A DNA stretch of 64,000 nucleotides from positions 1,798,001 to 1,862,000 of the forward strand of contig NC_135124.1 of NCBI RefSeq assembly GCF_050908995.1, given 5' to 3'. Under the pieces are notes generated by a model, which worked only from the letters and a program-made list of their open reading frames with translations, was not told the DNA's origin and made no database searches. Below, piece after piece: positions 9,635 through 21,740 of this stretch. The stretch's first letter is position 1. Every line of letters starts with the position of its first letter. The stretch comes from Andrena cerasifolii. Taxonomy: Eukaryota; Arthropoda; Insecta; Hymenoptera; Andrenidae. Made by a program: the position numbers and the translations under genes.

Positions 9635-12623
9635 GGCCTTCACTCCCCGATACAACAAGGACCTATGTTGAATTAAGAGAAAAAAGAGTTACAAATTGCT
9701 TTTGCAGATTTATCCGTACCGTCTTTGAATGTTACTATGCCCCGAGTGCGATGAAATTTGTCAAGATCACCCGCTCCTAACTAGACGTATGCAATGAACA
9801 CGCCGAGCAACGCGGAATGTAAATCCTGGACTTATAAGAGTGAATGTTACCGGAAGGTTTGCATTCAATTATGATTCAGGAATTAACTATGTTATGTTAC
9901 GAGATGTTAAAATATTAGCAATGGATAATTTGCTATTACTGCTCCCACAGGTGATGCGCAACAACAATTCATCCTAATGTCAGAGAATCATCTTATCGAG
10001 AATGTTATCTTTTCCGAAATATTATGAAGAAATTAAACTTTTTTCCAAAATACTTAATTTCCTTAAAAGATATTAATTCTAATAAACATGAATCAGTCAC
10101 GCAGTAATATCTCCGGCGAAGCCGAGACGGGGAACGCTAGTATTAAATATTTTAATAACTCAAAGCCACAATTCATTGCTTACCTATGCTTCCATGGCAT
10201 GAAAAGATAGCTTCAGAAAAAATCATCAGAACACAATTAAATTGTATATACATACAAATACACTGTTGCCGCTGGGCGCAACGCGTCGCACCGGCTAGAT
10301 TTGAACGCGCGTCCGCGGCGGCATCAACACGACTGTTGAGCCTGTTGCGGAAATAATCGTGCACTGGTCGATGAGACATAATACATGAATATATTCTGAG
10401 ACACAGTTATAACACAAGATACAATGATACTCGTCGCGTTCGTTTTTCTCGCACGGATCTTTCGAGTGTGTCGAGCCGGACGCGGAAGCCACGATTCCCG
10501 CGCTCCCCCAGTGTTGCCAACTTCGTAACCGCATAAGTAACTAATTATACATCACAGCCGTTGCGTCGCGTTTGAATTGTTTTTCTACAGCCGCGTATTC
10601 ACCTGCGCATTCGCTCCGAATGTGCATTTGGCGCGCACCGATTTTTTGCCAGGCAGTTCTCAGAACAACACCGCCAAGACACGATCTATCGCACGCACCT
10701 CCGCCATTTTTGTGCTTATCGCGCCTAGTTTGCGCCCTGTCTTTTTGGTGGTAAATTCTGGCGACCTGTCGCCCTGCGCCCACGTGTCTTCACGTCCTTG
10801 GTGTACCGTCCGTCTCTGTTTTGTGAAATTTGTATGTCAACGACGTCTGTCACGGACCGACGACCAGCCCAGTAAACGTGTTTTGTCCAACGAACCTTTG
10901 TTCTTTCCACCTGCTCGCCTTCCCACCGAGTCAGCGCCGAGAATCCGTACCGCTCTTCGCGGAAACATATACGATCTATAAACATGACGGAAATGCAGCG
11001 AACTATAAATTATTTCGTTTTGCACTGAAACTCTAATGATCCCATTTTAAACATTTACAGATATCAAAGTGAAGAACGTTCGATTACATTTTGTATTGCT
11101 TAATCCTTGTACTGATTTTCTATAAAATTCTGTATCATGTTTACGAACAAAAAAAAATTTAAATAAGGAAACAATAAAAAAATATATTGCTGTAGGCACT
11201 GGGTACAGGCCCGTTCATGGCTAGTACTCGCATCTGAAAAGAGAAGAAGGTCGTTTCTGCCAACAGCAGCTTGTTATCGACAGGCTGTCAATCTTGTTCT
11301 AAACGTCAACATGAGCGGACATATTGTATTACCTTCATTTGTACGTATTACTGCGTGTACTGTGAAGTGATACATATATAGAGGAGTTATTGTGAATACA
11401 TTGGACCTACATCCCTGGGCTGAGGGGTCTTTGCGGAGTCGCAACAATATGTAGATGGAGATAAGAAAGAATAGATACAATTAAACTTTTAGATTTTATT
11501 TGATTACATTGTACGTCTCCGCATACTAAAGAATACATGAAGCAAGTAAAAAAATGTGACCGTTGCGAACCACAAGCGCGCAATATAATAATTTATACAT
11601 CAGGTAAAACTAAATAAGTTAAACGTATGATGTACGGAATACATACAAATAAAATATAAGTTAGAATGTTAAAATTAAAATGTAACGTTATCGCAACGTT
11701 ATACATATTAATAAACTTACTCACCTATACGCTATGATCACAGTTACATTCATAATATTATAAGTTATTACATGTCATCGTCGTCATCGTCATCATATTT
11801 TTCTTTATATATGTACATTTTGGTTATAAATAGGTATATGTTCAATTAATTAAATATAATCTGGTTTGCATGCCTATGACTAGTGATACCAATGTTCTCA
11901 CAGATGACATCATGAGTGATAATACTATCTCAATCTGATATAAATGAAGCTTTAAACAATTATGGGTAATAACAATTATTGTATGATAGTTTAGAAATAA
12001 CTCTATGATTTTCCTTTCATACACTGTACACATTTTCATCATTTCGTCAATTCATCAAACGTCTTCACAGTTGTTGAAGTCTTATGAAGTCCCGTTCCTC
12101 TTAACTTATTTCATTTTACTGACATGAAATGTTTGGCTAAGTCTGAATATTATACACGCACATCCGCGGAACTAAACCTTTTCGATCACCTCTCGCACAT
12201 AATAACCACTTATTATCTATTTCTAGAATTATTCTCAGCTTTTCACCTTCTCCAAATGCAAGATGCCCATTATCTGACGGAATTCTGTTTGTCAGTGTGC
12301 GAACTTCTCTGTAATCGAGATGCGCGAACTGTTATTTTCTTAATCTATAAAAGGATAACAGAAAGAAACAAAATATTAAGCAATAACGTTAGAAATAAAA
12401 GGTCCGATTTTGAATGAACTCAATATTACATATAATATTGTTACACTGTCTAGGAACCAATCAATACAAACCATATAGAGTAGTGCTCAGTTAAATTTCA
12501 ATCAGTGAGGTCCACGCATTCAAATTCTCAGACGCAGAAGAGCGTTTTGATTCCACAACTCACCCTCATAACAGATTGACAAAGAAAGTGAATATATATA
12601 TACGCGAGATTAGACGCACAATA
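9635..12623. other. No recognised gene; GC-rich block and AT-rich DNA
   Basis: No gene was recognised in about 3 kb. 10260-10345 contains a weak tRNA-like B-box on the minus strand (CGTTCAAATCTAG) in a GC-rich context. 10440-10985 is GC-rich; its open frames overlap on both strands and look like composition effects, although 'ggtggtaaattctggcgacc' could be an LTR/primer-site junction. 11770-11795 is a short TCG/TCA trinucleotide tract. 11000-12450 is AT-rich with nothing identified. Confidence 0.4.
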
Positions 12624-15298
12624 TGGTGTTCCGAAAAAATCAAATTTTCGAAACTCGAAACAGCCTAGTGCGGAAAAGTTGCGCCCAGGGAAGACAAATC
12701 GAGGCAAAAACTTTTTTTTAAATCGGACAATATTTAACCGGGCCCAAACGGGGTCAAAGTTTTTAATTTTTGACCAAGTTTGGCGACTTCTGTATATTTT
12801 CATACAATTTGAATATTTCACTGTTGAGCATCAGAAAATATTATTTAAGCACATAAACACGTGAAATAGTGTTTTATATATTGTGTCGCGAAGCAGAGTA
12901 TCTAAGTGTTTCTATTTTGAGACGTAACGCGGTTGTAGTGAAAGAAGAACATATTCTATTACTTCAAGAGCCGATTCAACAGCCTGTTTGATCTGTGACA
13001 CTCAATAGCCATTTCTTATAGATTTTTGTGCGCTGAACGCGAATCCGCAAACCGTTTGTCACCACCACCTTCTGTTTTTAAGAAATTCGATTTTGAAGAA
13101 AAAAATGTAAATTTTCTAGTTTGAACATCTTTTGAGTTCAAATAGTAATAGTTATTCGGTTGTTTGTTCCGCCAAATTATTTCATGAACCCTCGTGAACA
13201 AAACGATATAAGTGATTATTGAATTATAAACATTTAAATATGTTTAAACAACGATCAAAGGGAAAAGGACACCCAAAGTGCACCAGTTTTTGCAGATATC
13301 TTTCTATATATTTCAAAAACTAAGGGTCTAGGAGAAAATCTGAGTACTCCACGCGATGCAGCAGACATTTTCCGCCGGAAACCATCAACAGAAGTGGTAA
13401 GGCCCGTTTTGTTTTCATTAGGGTAGGTGGGGGTATTACTGCGGACTTTTAAGGTAGGTTAACTTTAAAACCCTCGATACGGCGTTCGAATGAATGAAAG
13501 TTCCTCCTTTTTTTTAAAGAAAGGTGGAACCTTAATAATTCCATAAAAAGTATGAGGGCGGCGTGATAAGCACAGTTAATTAAAAACACAGAGATTTGTC
13601 GATCAATGTCATTGCAGGTGTTACTGCGGACATGCACGCATTACTGCGTGTTAATTACTAACGAAATACCAGTTACTGCGCATGTATTACTGCTGTCGGT
13701 CCGCAGTAATATATGCACATGGTGTAAAGTACTGCACCTAATACTGCGTTGAGAAATAAAAATTAAAACTAAAATGCAGGTGACTAATTTACTGTTTTTC
13801 TGAAAAATAACTCTTACTCTATCGAGTAATAAAGCTGCATTACATGTATTACTGTTAATAACAAAAATATAAATGTGTTTCAAGTAGGTGTTCATGACCG
13901 CCATATCGGGAATCGACCGAAGATTCGCCTTGACGAATTTCAAACTACGATAAAAGAATTAATAATAACTTTACTGTACATGTTTATTAATAATTATCTG
14001 TAATAGAGTTTAAAATAATTTTATCAAAAATTTTCAAGAGATTATGTACTTCCCAACATTAAATATGATCTGTTTTAGAATATCCGCAGTAATCGGGGCA
14101 TCCGCAGTAATACCCCCACCTACCCTACAGAAGCCAACAGCGGCGGGCGTACCCACTGCCGCTCAACGACAGCCACTACCACTGTCGGCGCCGCACGTTT
14201 TACCGAACTCTTTTGCTATGGGATTGAAACCAAAATGTGACGTACCACGTTTGTTCGTGGTTTCCGAGGGAAAAATGTCTGCTGCACCGCATGGAGGTGT
14301 CAGATTTTCCCCTAGGCCTTTAGTTTTTGATATATATACAGAGAGATATCTGCAAAAATTGGTGCATTTCGGGTGTGTCGTCTTCCATTTGATCGTTGTT
14401 TAAATATATTTTGTTGTAAATAGCTTTGTTCATCATCTAGTAATTTTAGTTTATGGTCAGTAACATTGAGTATACCAGGTGGCGCCAGTTTCGTTTTATT
14501 TCCGTTCTGTTAGGTTATGTCACATCTTTTATTTCCAGAGTCAATGGTCTTTTTCGTTATGTACCAGTCTCAGTTTTTCCTTTGTGTGATATACATGGCG
14601 TCTGATATTCTGTACAAGATATTATAATTAAGATTCTACAATTTGCTTTATCCTGTTCTTAATAAATATAATATACGCAACATATTTAAATGTTAATAAT
14701 ACAATAATAACTTATATAGTTGTATTCGCGAGCGTTCATAGAATAATTTGGCGGAACATGCAACCGAATAACTATTACTGTTTGAACTCAACAGATACTC
14801 AAAGTTGAAAATTTGCATTTTTCTTTCAAAACCGAATATCTCGAAAACAGAGGGTGATGGCGACAAACGGTTTGCGGATTCGTTTTCAGCGCACAAAAAT
14901 CTATAAGAAATGGCTATTAAATGTTACAGATCAAAATGGCTATTGGACCGGCTCTTGAATCAATGAGATATGTTCCTCTTTCACTACAACCGCGTTACAT
15001 CCAAAAATAAAAACACAGATACTCCGCTTCGCCACAATATATAAAAAAAAACTATTTCACGTGTTTATGTGCTTAAATAATATTTTCTGATGCTCAACAG
15101 TGAAATATTCAAATTTTATAAAAATATACAGAAGTCGCCAAACTTGGTCAAAAACTAAAAACTTTGACCCCGTTTGGGCTCGGTCAAATATTGAGCGATT
15201 TCAAATAACTTTTTTTGCCTCCATTTGTCTTCCCCAGATACAACTTTTCCGCACTAGGCTGTTTCGAGTTTCGAAAATTTGATTTTTTCGGCCAATCC
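12624..15298. mobile_element. 2.7 kb foldback element, TA target site
   Basis: Inverted arms of about 570 bp (12624-13205 and 14720-15298) match throughout, including CCGAAAAAATCAAATTTTCG at the tip and the 'cctagtgcggaaaagttg' block. Further inward 13240-13390 pairs with 14250-14405. TA flanks both tips (12622-12623, 15299-15300), as for Tc1/mariner-like elements. No transposase is visible. The loop has been invaded by the pogo-type MITE at 13421-14125. A diverged single end of the same type lies near 18860-18950. Confidence 0.75.
13421..14125. mobile_element. Pogo-type MITE with perfect 25 bp inverted ends
   Basis: Both ends are GGGTAGGTGGGGGTATTACT plus CGCGGA-type continuation, identical over 25 bp, and flanked by TA on each side (13419-13420, 14126-14127). 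Inside, TTACTGCG-type motifs recur in both orientations (about 13436, 13622, 13642, 13675, 13690, 13705, 13740, 14090), like subterminal transposase-binding repeats. No coding capacity was seen. The ends share the GGGTAG..TTAC pattern with the pogo transposon at 38661-42253, the likely type of source. Confidence 0.8.
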
Positions 15299-15309
15299 TA
15301 ACGTACATA

Positions 15310-15628
15310 CTACACTGCATTCCACATTAGAGCATACCTGTTTCGCGCAAGCACGACCCTCGGGAAGCGTTGCTACGCCCGACTCCCCACTTAACCGCCT
15401 ATGTTTTTCTCCGTCGCACGGCCCTCTACTCTCTCTGTTAACTTTTCGTGCGGGACGTTGTTTACGTTGACAACAGTTAGGTCCCGTGTTTGGCATGTAC
15501 CAGTTATTCCTTGGAAACTACCACGACCAATCGTGCACTGTTCAAATCGTGGGTAATAGTGGGAGCTGCGCAGATCGGTCGCAAATCGGTAGGGGCTTCG
15601 GTATGCTCTTATATGGAATGCAGTGTAC
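15310..15628. mobile_element. Small MITE with ~25 bp inverted ends
   Basis: ACTGCATTCCACATTAGAGC (15312 onward) and, inverted, ACTGCATTCCATATAAGAGC (ending about 15625) bound roughly 315 bp. The right half (15530-15628) matches 44090-44180 as a diverged dispersed copy. No coding sequence. Confidence 0.6.
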
Positions 15629-15918
15629 GTCCAGTGACCGCGGCCGAGGCCTAGTAGTTTAAACGAGTGTCGCACACGTTACAATAATTTCCATAATTTG
15701 TATCCTATTCCAAATTCGACATAAATCGAGCTATTTTTATTAGAATGTTGTATAGTGATAGAGTATATTTCTATTTAACTAGCAATAATTCTAAAAATAT
15801 TCCGATTTATGGCATGTTTGGCTTTACTTTCATCAGGAGAACTTTACCAATCAATTTGTACTATTTTAATAAAGCTGAATGAAAATTGTAGGAAGTGAAA
15901 TTTTTATACATACATACA
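15629..15918. other. AT-rich spacer, nothing recognised
   Basis: No gene, RNA or repeat boundary was identified between the MITE and the start of the 4.4 kb long-ended element. Confidence 0.35.
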
Positions 15919-16521
15919 GGGTATTCGACTACTGCTGGAGAAAATTGAAGCGGTGATTCTAGACACCAAAATAAGATACAACCAAAGGATAACGATATTG
16001 CGGTTGAGGTTTCGTTTGTTAATTATAAGAGTTTAAAGATATGCTTAAAAGCAGCCAACCCGCGTGCAGCGGTGCACGTGGGACAAGTCAGGCGAGGAGT
16101 CGGAACAGTGGTGATCATAGCCACTGTCGCACGGGGTCAGTTGCCCCGGGGAAGTTGCGACGAAATTTACGACAATCGGCATGGCCACACGATTCTGCGC
16201 CACTTAATCCAAAATTTAAATCGTAGATATCGTTGAATTACACCCGACCTGCCTACACGTTAAAACACATTTTTTCCAGTATATCCACTGTAGTTCTTTG
16301 TGTTATCGAGGCACACACGCGCAGAAATCACACAAACCACAGAATCACACCACCCAAAGAAAGTAAAAAAAATATCAGATATGCACTGAAACGTGTGAAA
16401 AAACACAAAACCTGCACTCAACACGAAAAAAAAACAGATTTTCACGCACTCGGACAATTGAAACTGAAAACTCTTATAATGATTGTCTACTTTGAGATGT
16501 GTCGTTGCTCGTTGAAAAATT

Positions 16522-17172
16522 AAAAAAAATAAAAATGCACTAAAATGTAAAAAATATTTTTTTTTCCTTATTTAATCTACGATTTTTTTAAGTCGGCTCC
16601 AGATTTAATTTAAACATCAACTTATTAATTTTGTACGCGAACTGAAAAAAGAGTGCAAATATTAACAAACAATTTGCACTTATATTTACTGTCTATGATT
16701 ATATTTTATGTTACCGGTAAAGGGCAAAACGCCATAATGAAAAATACTCTAAATATCACCTTTGATTGATTAAATCCTTATATATTATTCTGTGTAGTTG
16801 AATTTATATCCGCTAAAAGGCGAATATAAAGCAGTTACGTTTTTCATGCGATACATTACTCGAAAGTGAAGTTAAAGAGTTGTACATAGTGTCAAGTGTG
16901 GCTGGCAAGACCGTTTATCCTGTATGCAAATATTGAGAAATTGTTTTCTTCTCAGTTCTCTTTCCGTCTCAGTTATGGTTTGAATCAATCATTTTTTTCT
17001 ATTAAAACTTATAGTAAAGAGGTTACATAATTTTTTTTTAAAACTTTTATTAAAATCTGATTATCATTTGTACCGTGTAAATCTAGCGCCGACTTCAAAA
17101 AATTAAGAGTCGCAGATTAAAAAAAGGAAAAAAAAATATTTTTTACATTTTAGTGGATTTTTATTTCTTTTT
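16522..17172. mobile_element. ~650 bp inverted-repeat element
   Basis: Arms of about 75 bp (16522-16600 and 17088-17172) share 'cactaaaatgtaaaaaatat', long T runs, 'ttaatctacga' and 'aagtcggc' in inverted order. The interior is AT-rich without coding sequence. The target duplication is unclear because of the A/T runs. Confidence 0.55.
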
Positions 17173-17339
17173 TTTTTTTAAGCCGGTTTTAATTTTTGTC
17201 TGAAATTTTGTATTTTTTACTATTTAGTTATTTAAGTTGTATAACTACATTTATTTTAAAAAATTTGGGCATGCCTACAAAAGGAATTGCTCGTAAAAAA
17301 AACACCGTATGCTAGAAACGGAATATTCCAAAAATAATT

Positions 17340-17633
17340 ATGTCCATAGGAAACAAAATAAAAGATTCTGATTTCTGTGTCTCGGTTCGACCTGTTAGTG
17401 CCACCTTTCAAGGGCCAGAAGGCTATGGAAATATAGAGAGCGGAATGCTAAGTCTAAGTATGAGCTGGTCTGCGACCGTTCACAAATTGCAAGGGACAAC
17501 ACTCGATAAAACCATCATAGACCTAAGCAAGAAATTATTTGCTACAGGTCAAGCCTACGTAGCTCTCGTGTCAATCGCAAAAAAAGAACATAGGGTCACT
17601 GCGGCCATGATTAGGCTCGGTCTGTTGATCTGA
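17340..17633 (+). pseudogene. Pif1/Helitron-type helicase C-terminal fragment
   Basis: A 97-residue frame carries the C-terminal Pif1 block: VSVRPVSATFQGPEG, then SMSWSATVHKLQGTTLDKTI, then IDLSKKLFATGQAYVAL. This matches the 'A.TVHK.QG.TL...V.DL...F..GQ.YVALSR' region of Pif1 helicases, which is also the C-terminus of Helitron Rep/helicase proteins. Walker A and B motifs and any Rep domain are missing, and the SR of YVALSR is changed (VALVSIAKK), so it is a broken fragment. It could come from a Helitron or a host PIF1 retrocopy. No Helitron terminus was found beside it. Confidence 0.75.
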
Positions 17634-19669
17634 CAAACAAAAAATGTAAAGAGATTCTTTATTTGTACGCCTTTGGCTATAATCGATACCAGAATGATAT
17701 AAAAATATTGAAAATTAAGCAAATGGCAGCGGTATGAAAATTAAGTCTCGATTTTTGCACATTTTTTCAACTCTAAAGGTCTCTGAAAGTTAAAAAACAA
17801 AATATTTTATCATAATTCTGGTAGGGACGATAGCCACACGTGTGCTGATAATGTGTGCAAAACTTGAACTGAGTTGGTCCAGTCGATCTTGAAATATCAT
17901 GGCCCCGGATTTGAAAAACATAGTTTCGAGAAAATCGAAACCACTTCTGTACGTGTGTCCGCAGATTAATTCCGCTGAAAACTGAGTAACGGTCTCTTTG
18001 TAACCAAATGGTCGATTTTTGTGTTCTAAAAGGCACAAAAATGCACAATCCCCCCAGAAAGAACAGTCCGCTGTAAGTTTGCCTAAATACACTTGCAGGA
18101 ACAAAACTGTTATGCGTCGCCCATCCCGCTCAGTGAGCGCGCCGTATTCCTACCTATTCTGCACCCTGTAACTCTGCAAGTATTACGAATTGGAACAAAT
18201 CCTTTTGCACACGTATTACCCATATAATATACCAGTAGAAAATGCAAAATAATAATCGATTTTTTTTTTACCCGTCAGACCAGAATACCCCTTAAACTGA
18301 TGACAGAGACAACATCAGAGAACTTGCTGTGTGTAGCGTGCTGAAAGTACGCTAGGAACTAAAGTCAGTGATGGTTATTTCCCGGAAAAAAATGCTGGAG
18401 GAGAGAGAGATCCTCAAATCATGAGACTTCGAGGCATACCCTTGTCACACTCAGGCTGTGGAGCGTATGGTAAAGCTCGTAACAGAGGCATCCAGCAAAG
18501 TAATTGGAGTCGATGCAAGGGATGGCTTCATTTAGGCCACCCTTGAGTCGCGCAGTCATGTACCCGCCTTTGGGTACAAATCTCATTTTTCCACTTCATC
18601 AAGTCTGTAAACCCGACTTCGAGTCTCCTTTTGTGATTAGGACGTTTTTATGAAATTTCGCCTTCTAGTCCATAAGATAGGGCGATTGGGATGGGCTAGG
18701 GAGGAACTACACATGCAGCCACCTTCATGTGGTGAGTTCTGACTCACTCTGTTGCTGTGGGCGAAGGGCTGCAAGATCATTTTTATACTTTTTACTCAAA
18801 TTTCGAAATTTCGAGGCTCTTGCCGGAACAGAAGATATCAACTCACAAGGCTGAAATTTCGCACAGTTGTTATTGATCCCAAGACACGACTTTCCCGCAC
18901 TAAGGTCTAACGCTACAACCATTTTCATTTTTTTCGGGACAACCTACTCTCTAAGTATTGCCAGTAATCTTCAACATACTAACTCAATCACGATGATTAT
19001 GCTGTTAAGCGTTGAGGAGTTCCAAAGACTACCTTAGATTTCAGCATCAGAATCATCGAAATCGATGCACCTATGCGGAAGTTATGACTGAACATACATA
19101 AAAAAAAATATATGGATCGAATTGAGTAACCTTCTCCTTTTTTTGAAGACGGTTAATAAATTAATATCGGCGTAGCTCGGTTAAATGTGAGGATCACCAA
19201 AACGAAAACAACTGAATGAGTTTATTTGTATGCTTACTGGGTTGATGTACTGCGTTCGAAGAATTTGGCGAAACTGACGCCTTCGTCGATCAACCCAAGA
19301 GTTCCCCCTAAACTGATGCAGAGAAAGTTCAAGTATTTTTCTGAAACTCCAATAAACGGGAAGGAAAGCAACTTCGAACCTTCTGCTACATCTGGGGTTA
19401 TAAAGTGATTTGAGCCTACCTGCTCGCGACACGGCTCGTTTGGGTCAACCGCGCCGCACTTTATATACGGGCATTTCGTTTTCTGCTTCTCATAGTCACC
19501 ACAGCTCCGTCGATGTTAAGTTATTTCAACGAACATCGACATAACGTGAAGTAGAGAAACATTCCGTCGACCGCGAATTTACGTCGAAAAACTTACTTTA
19601 AGTTTATTTATTACGAGTTGTTAATTTCAATTATCCAAGATTATATATATATATATATTTAACTCTTTT
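17634..19669. other. Interior of long-ended element, unassigned
   Basis: About 2 kb without a convincing gene. Minus-strand open frames at 17773-18104 have no recognisable motif. 18860-18950 resembles the tip of the foldback family at 12624 ('ccgcactaagg', then 'tttttttcgggacaac'), so a solo end of that family is likely here. Confidence 0.35.
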
Positions 19670-20030
19670 ATGTGTTTCAGTGCGGGTAAACTTGTTCTTT
19701 TTAAAAAAAATGTACCCCTTTTAGTGCAGATCTGATATTTTTTTTATGTTTTTTGGGTAGTGTGATTTCTGCGCGCGTGTGTGTCTCGATAACACAATTG
19801 ACTACAGTAGATATAATGGAAACAATGCATTTTAGCTTGCAAGCAGGATTAGTGTAATTTAACAATAGCCTTAAATTGTTTTATGAAGTATCACAGAATT
19901 GTGTGGCCTTGCCGATTGTCGTAAATTTCGTTGCAGCTTCTCTGAGGTAAGTGACTTCGTGCGACAGTGGCTATGATCACCCCTGCTCGACCCTTCGCCT
20001 GACTTGCCTCGGTGCAGCGGTGCACGCGGG

Positions 20031-20214
20031 CTGTGATGCCAGATCGGGGACGGGTTCCCTCGAGAATTTCCCCCACCTCGCGAATACTACGCCGGAGCAG
20101 CGTGTCCGTGAGCTCGGCGCTTCGGAGTCCAACTCACGGATACGCAGTTCCGGCGTAGTGTGCGCGAGGTGGGGGAAATTCTCGAGGGAACCCGTCCCCG
20201 ATCTGGCATCACAG
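20031..20214. mobile_element. 184 bp near-perfect foldback with 8 bp duplication
   Basis: Ends CTGTGATGCCAGATCGGGGA and its inverse bound a hairpin with arms of about 55 bp that continue into a second inner pairing (CTACGCCGGA / TCCGGCGTAG). The direct duplication CACGCGGG flanks it (20023-20030, 20215-20222). The opposite arm of the host element, near 16064-16075, carries the single unoccupied site, confirming insertion. 8 bp duplication and TGATGCCA-type ends resemble the hAT-like element at 32191-33021. Confidence 0.85.
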
Positions 20215-20363
20215 CACGCGGGTTGCTTGCTTTTAGACATATCTTTAAACATTTATAACTAACAAACGAAGCCTCAACCGCAATATCGTTATTCTTGGTT
20301 TTCGTCTTATTTTGGTGTCTAGAATCGCCCCTTAAATTTTCACCCACAAGTAGTCGAACACCC

Positions 20364-21740
20364 GATATCTATTAACTTTCCTTGTCAATCTGTTATGTTT
20401 CGTAGAACTCACGGTGAAATGAAGGCCCTCAAATTTTAGTCATTATGCACATTTTGATGCGTTAACCTGCAAAAGTATCCCTTACAACTTATACTTACTT
20501 ACATCATCCTCGAACCAGAGGGGATTTTACTGCCGAGTTCTTTTGTGCAAAAACGCAAAATCTCGAACTTTGAATCCATATTTCGAAGTGATCCCATCTG
20601 ATTTCAGAGTTAAATATGGCATCAATCGATGTACAGAAATTGCTGCACGCTCTCAGGTCAGTAATCACTCTACTGAAGACTTAGATTGTCCTTTTAATCG
20701 TGCAGACTTTTGTACTATTTAACTGAGCACCACTATATTCAGGGTGAGGTAATAACTCTGTCTACCTGGAGTATCTCCGTCATACTCAGAGGTATGAAAA
20801 ACTTTATTTGCAAGGGAAAGTTGTCCGGCATCGGGAAGCCCATTACATGCCAGTAATATTTTTTTTTGTGGATGATGGGTTTCCGAAAATTTCAAGATCA
20901 CCTCCATTTTTTAAGTGGCATGCTATATTTTTTTGTCCCTAGTAGAATAAGGAGTGTTTGGACGGTTTCAACGACCTATAGCAGCGTTGTCCAGCTAACA
21001 ACGCGAACAAGACTGGGAAAACCCCGAGTGTGCGCGTACACGACCTTGGACAGCGCTGACCTATAGTATGTGCTGTCCTCCGATGAAAAGAAGTCGGGGA
21101 GAAAGTTTGGGGTCCGAATGGTCTATACCTACAGGCCCGCGTAGAGTACACGTATTGTCGCTATTGGCCAGCGCGACAACGTCGACGAATACAAAATCAG
21201 CAAGCGGGACACGGGCGGCGGGCGACCAATGCAAGCAAAGAACCCCTCTTGCCCCTTATACTTTTCAGCCGAATTCTTTTCCTCGCAGCACAGTACAAAG
21301 TCATTCGAGATTACATAATGGAGTAAAAGGACTCCTATGTCATTCAAGATGCTCGAAGTGGTGTCCGTTTGCATCGATCTTTGCAGCACGTGCTATCATC
21401 AATCCGGAAGTAAAATGAAGCTTCAGTAATTCGACGATTGCCATGCTGCGTCGATGCACACAGACACCGTTTCCTCCAACTCCTATAACACAAGAGCAGG
21501 GCCTTAAAACCGGAACGATTTTGATACCGGTTTTACGCCGACAAACATATACCGAAACCGATATAGAAACCAATATATTACCTGAAACCGAAATAAATAC
21601 CGGTATTTTTTTATTTATCGTTTTGGTGACATGGTAGGTTAAGATTTTCCGGTAATGCCTTCATAACCCGTATATGTAGAATTTGAACTATTATATAAAA
21701 ATGCCGGTATAACGTTATACCCTAATATAAAAACTACTTA
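20364..21740. other. Dispersed-repeat fragments, no gene
   Basis: No gene. 21017-21065 matches 4000-4060. 21157-21250 resembles 45404-45480 ('gcgacaacgtcgacgaatacaa'). 21520-21720 is a cluster of ACCGGTAT / CCGAAACCGA motifs like those near 38220, 43080-43210, 43840-43910 and 44810-44970. Confidence 0.4.

Larger units (their letters stand above)
15919..20363. mobile_element. 4.4 kb element with ~500 bp inverted ends
   Basis: The left arm 15919-16440 and right arm about 19670-20363 are inverted copies: GGGTATTCGACTACTGCTGG pairs with GGGTGTTCGACTACTTGTGG, and the match continues through 'gattctagacaccaaaataaga' and 'aacgatattgcggttgagg'. The right arm is interrupted by a 184 bp foldback absent from the left arm. 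The interior holds another inverted-repeat element (16522-17172), a Pif1-type helicase fragment (17340-17633) and unassigned DNA. No transposase was recognised, so the class is unknown. Confidence 0.65.

Noticed and set aside
10260..10345. tRNA gene on the minus strand
   Set aside because: Only a weak B-box-like match; no cloverleaf with acceptor and anticodon stems could be drawn.
10541..11036. Cluster of overlapping open frames on both strands
   Set aside because: GC-rich composition opens several frames at once; none has domain motifs, splice logic or a consistent strand.
14044..14403. 119-codon open frame on the plus strand
   Set aside because: It crosses the border of the pogo-type MITE and the foldback arm, so it is a chance join of two repeats.
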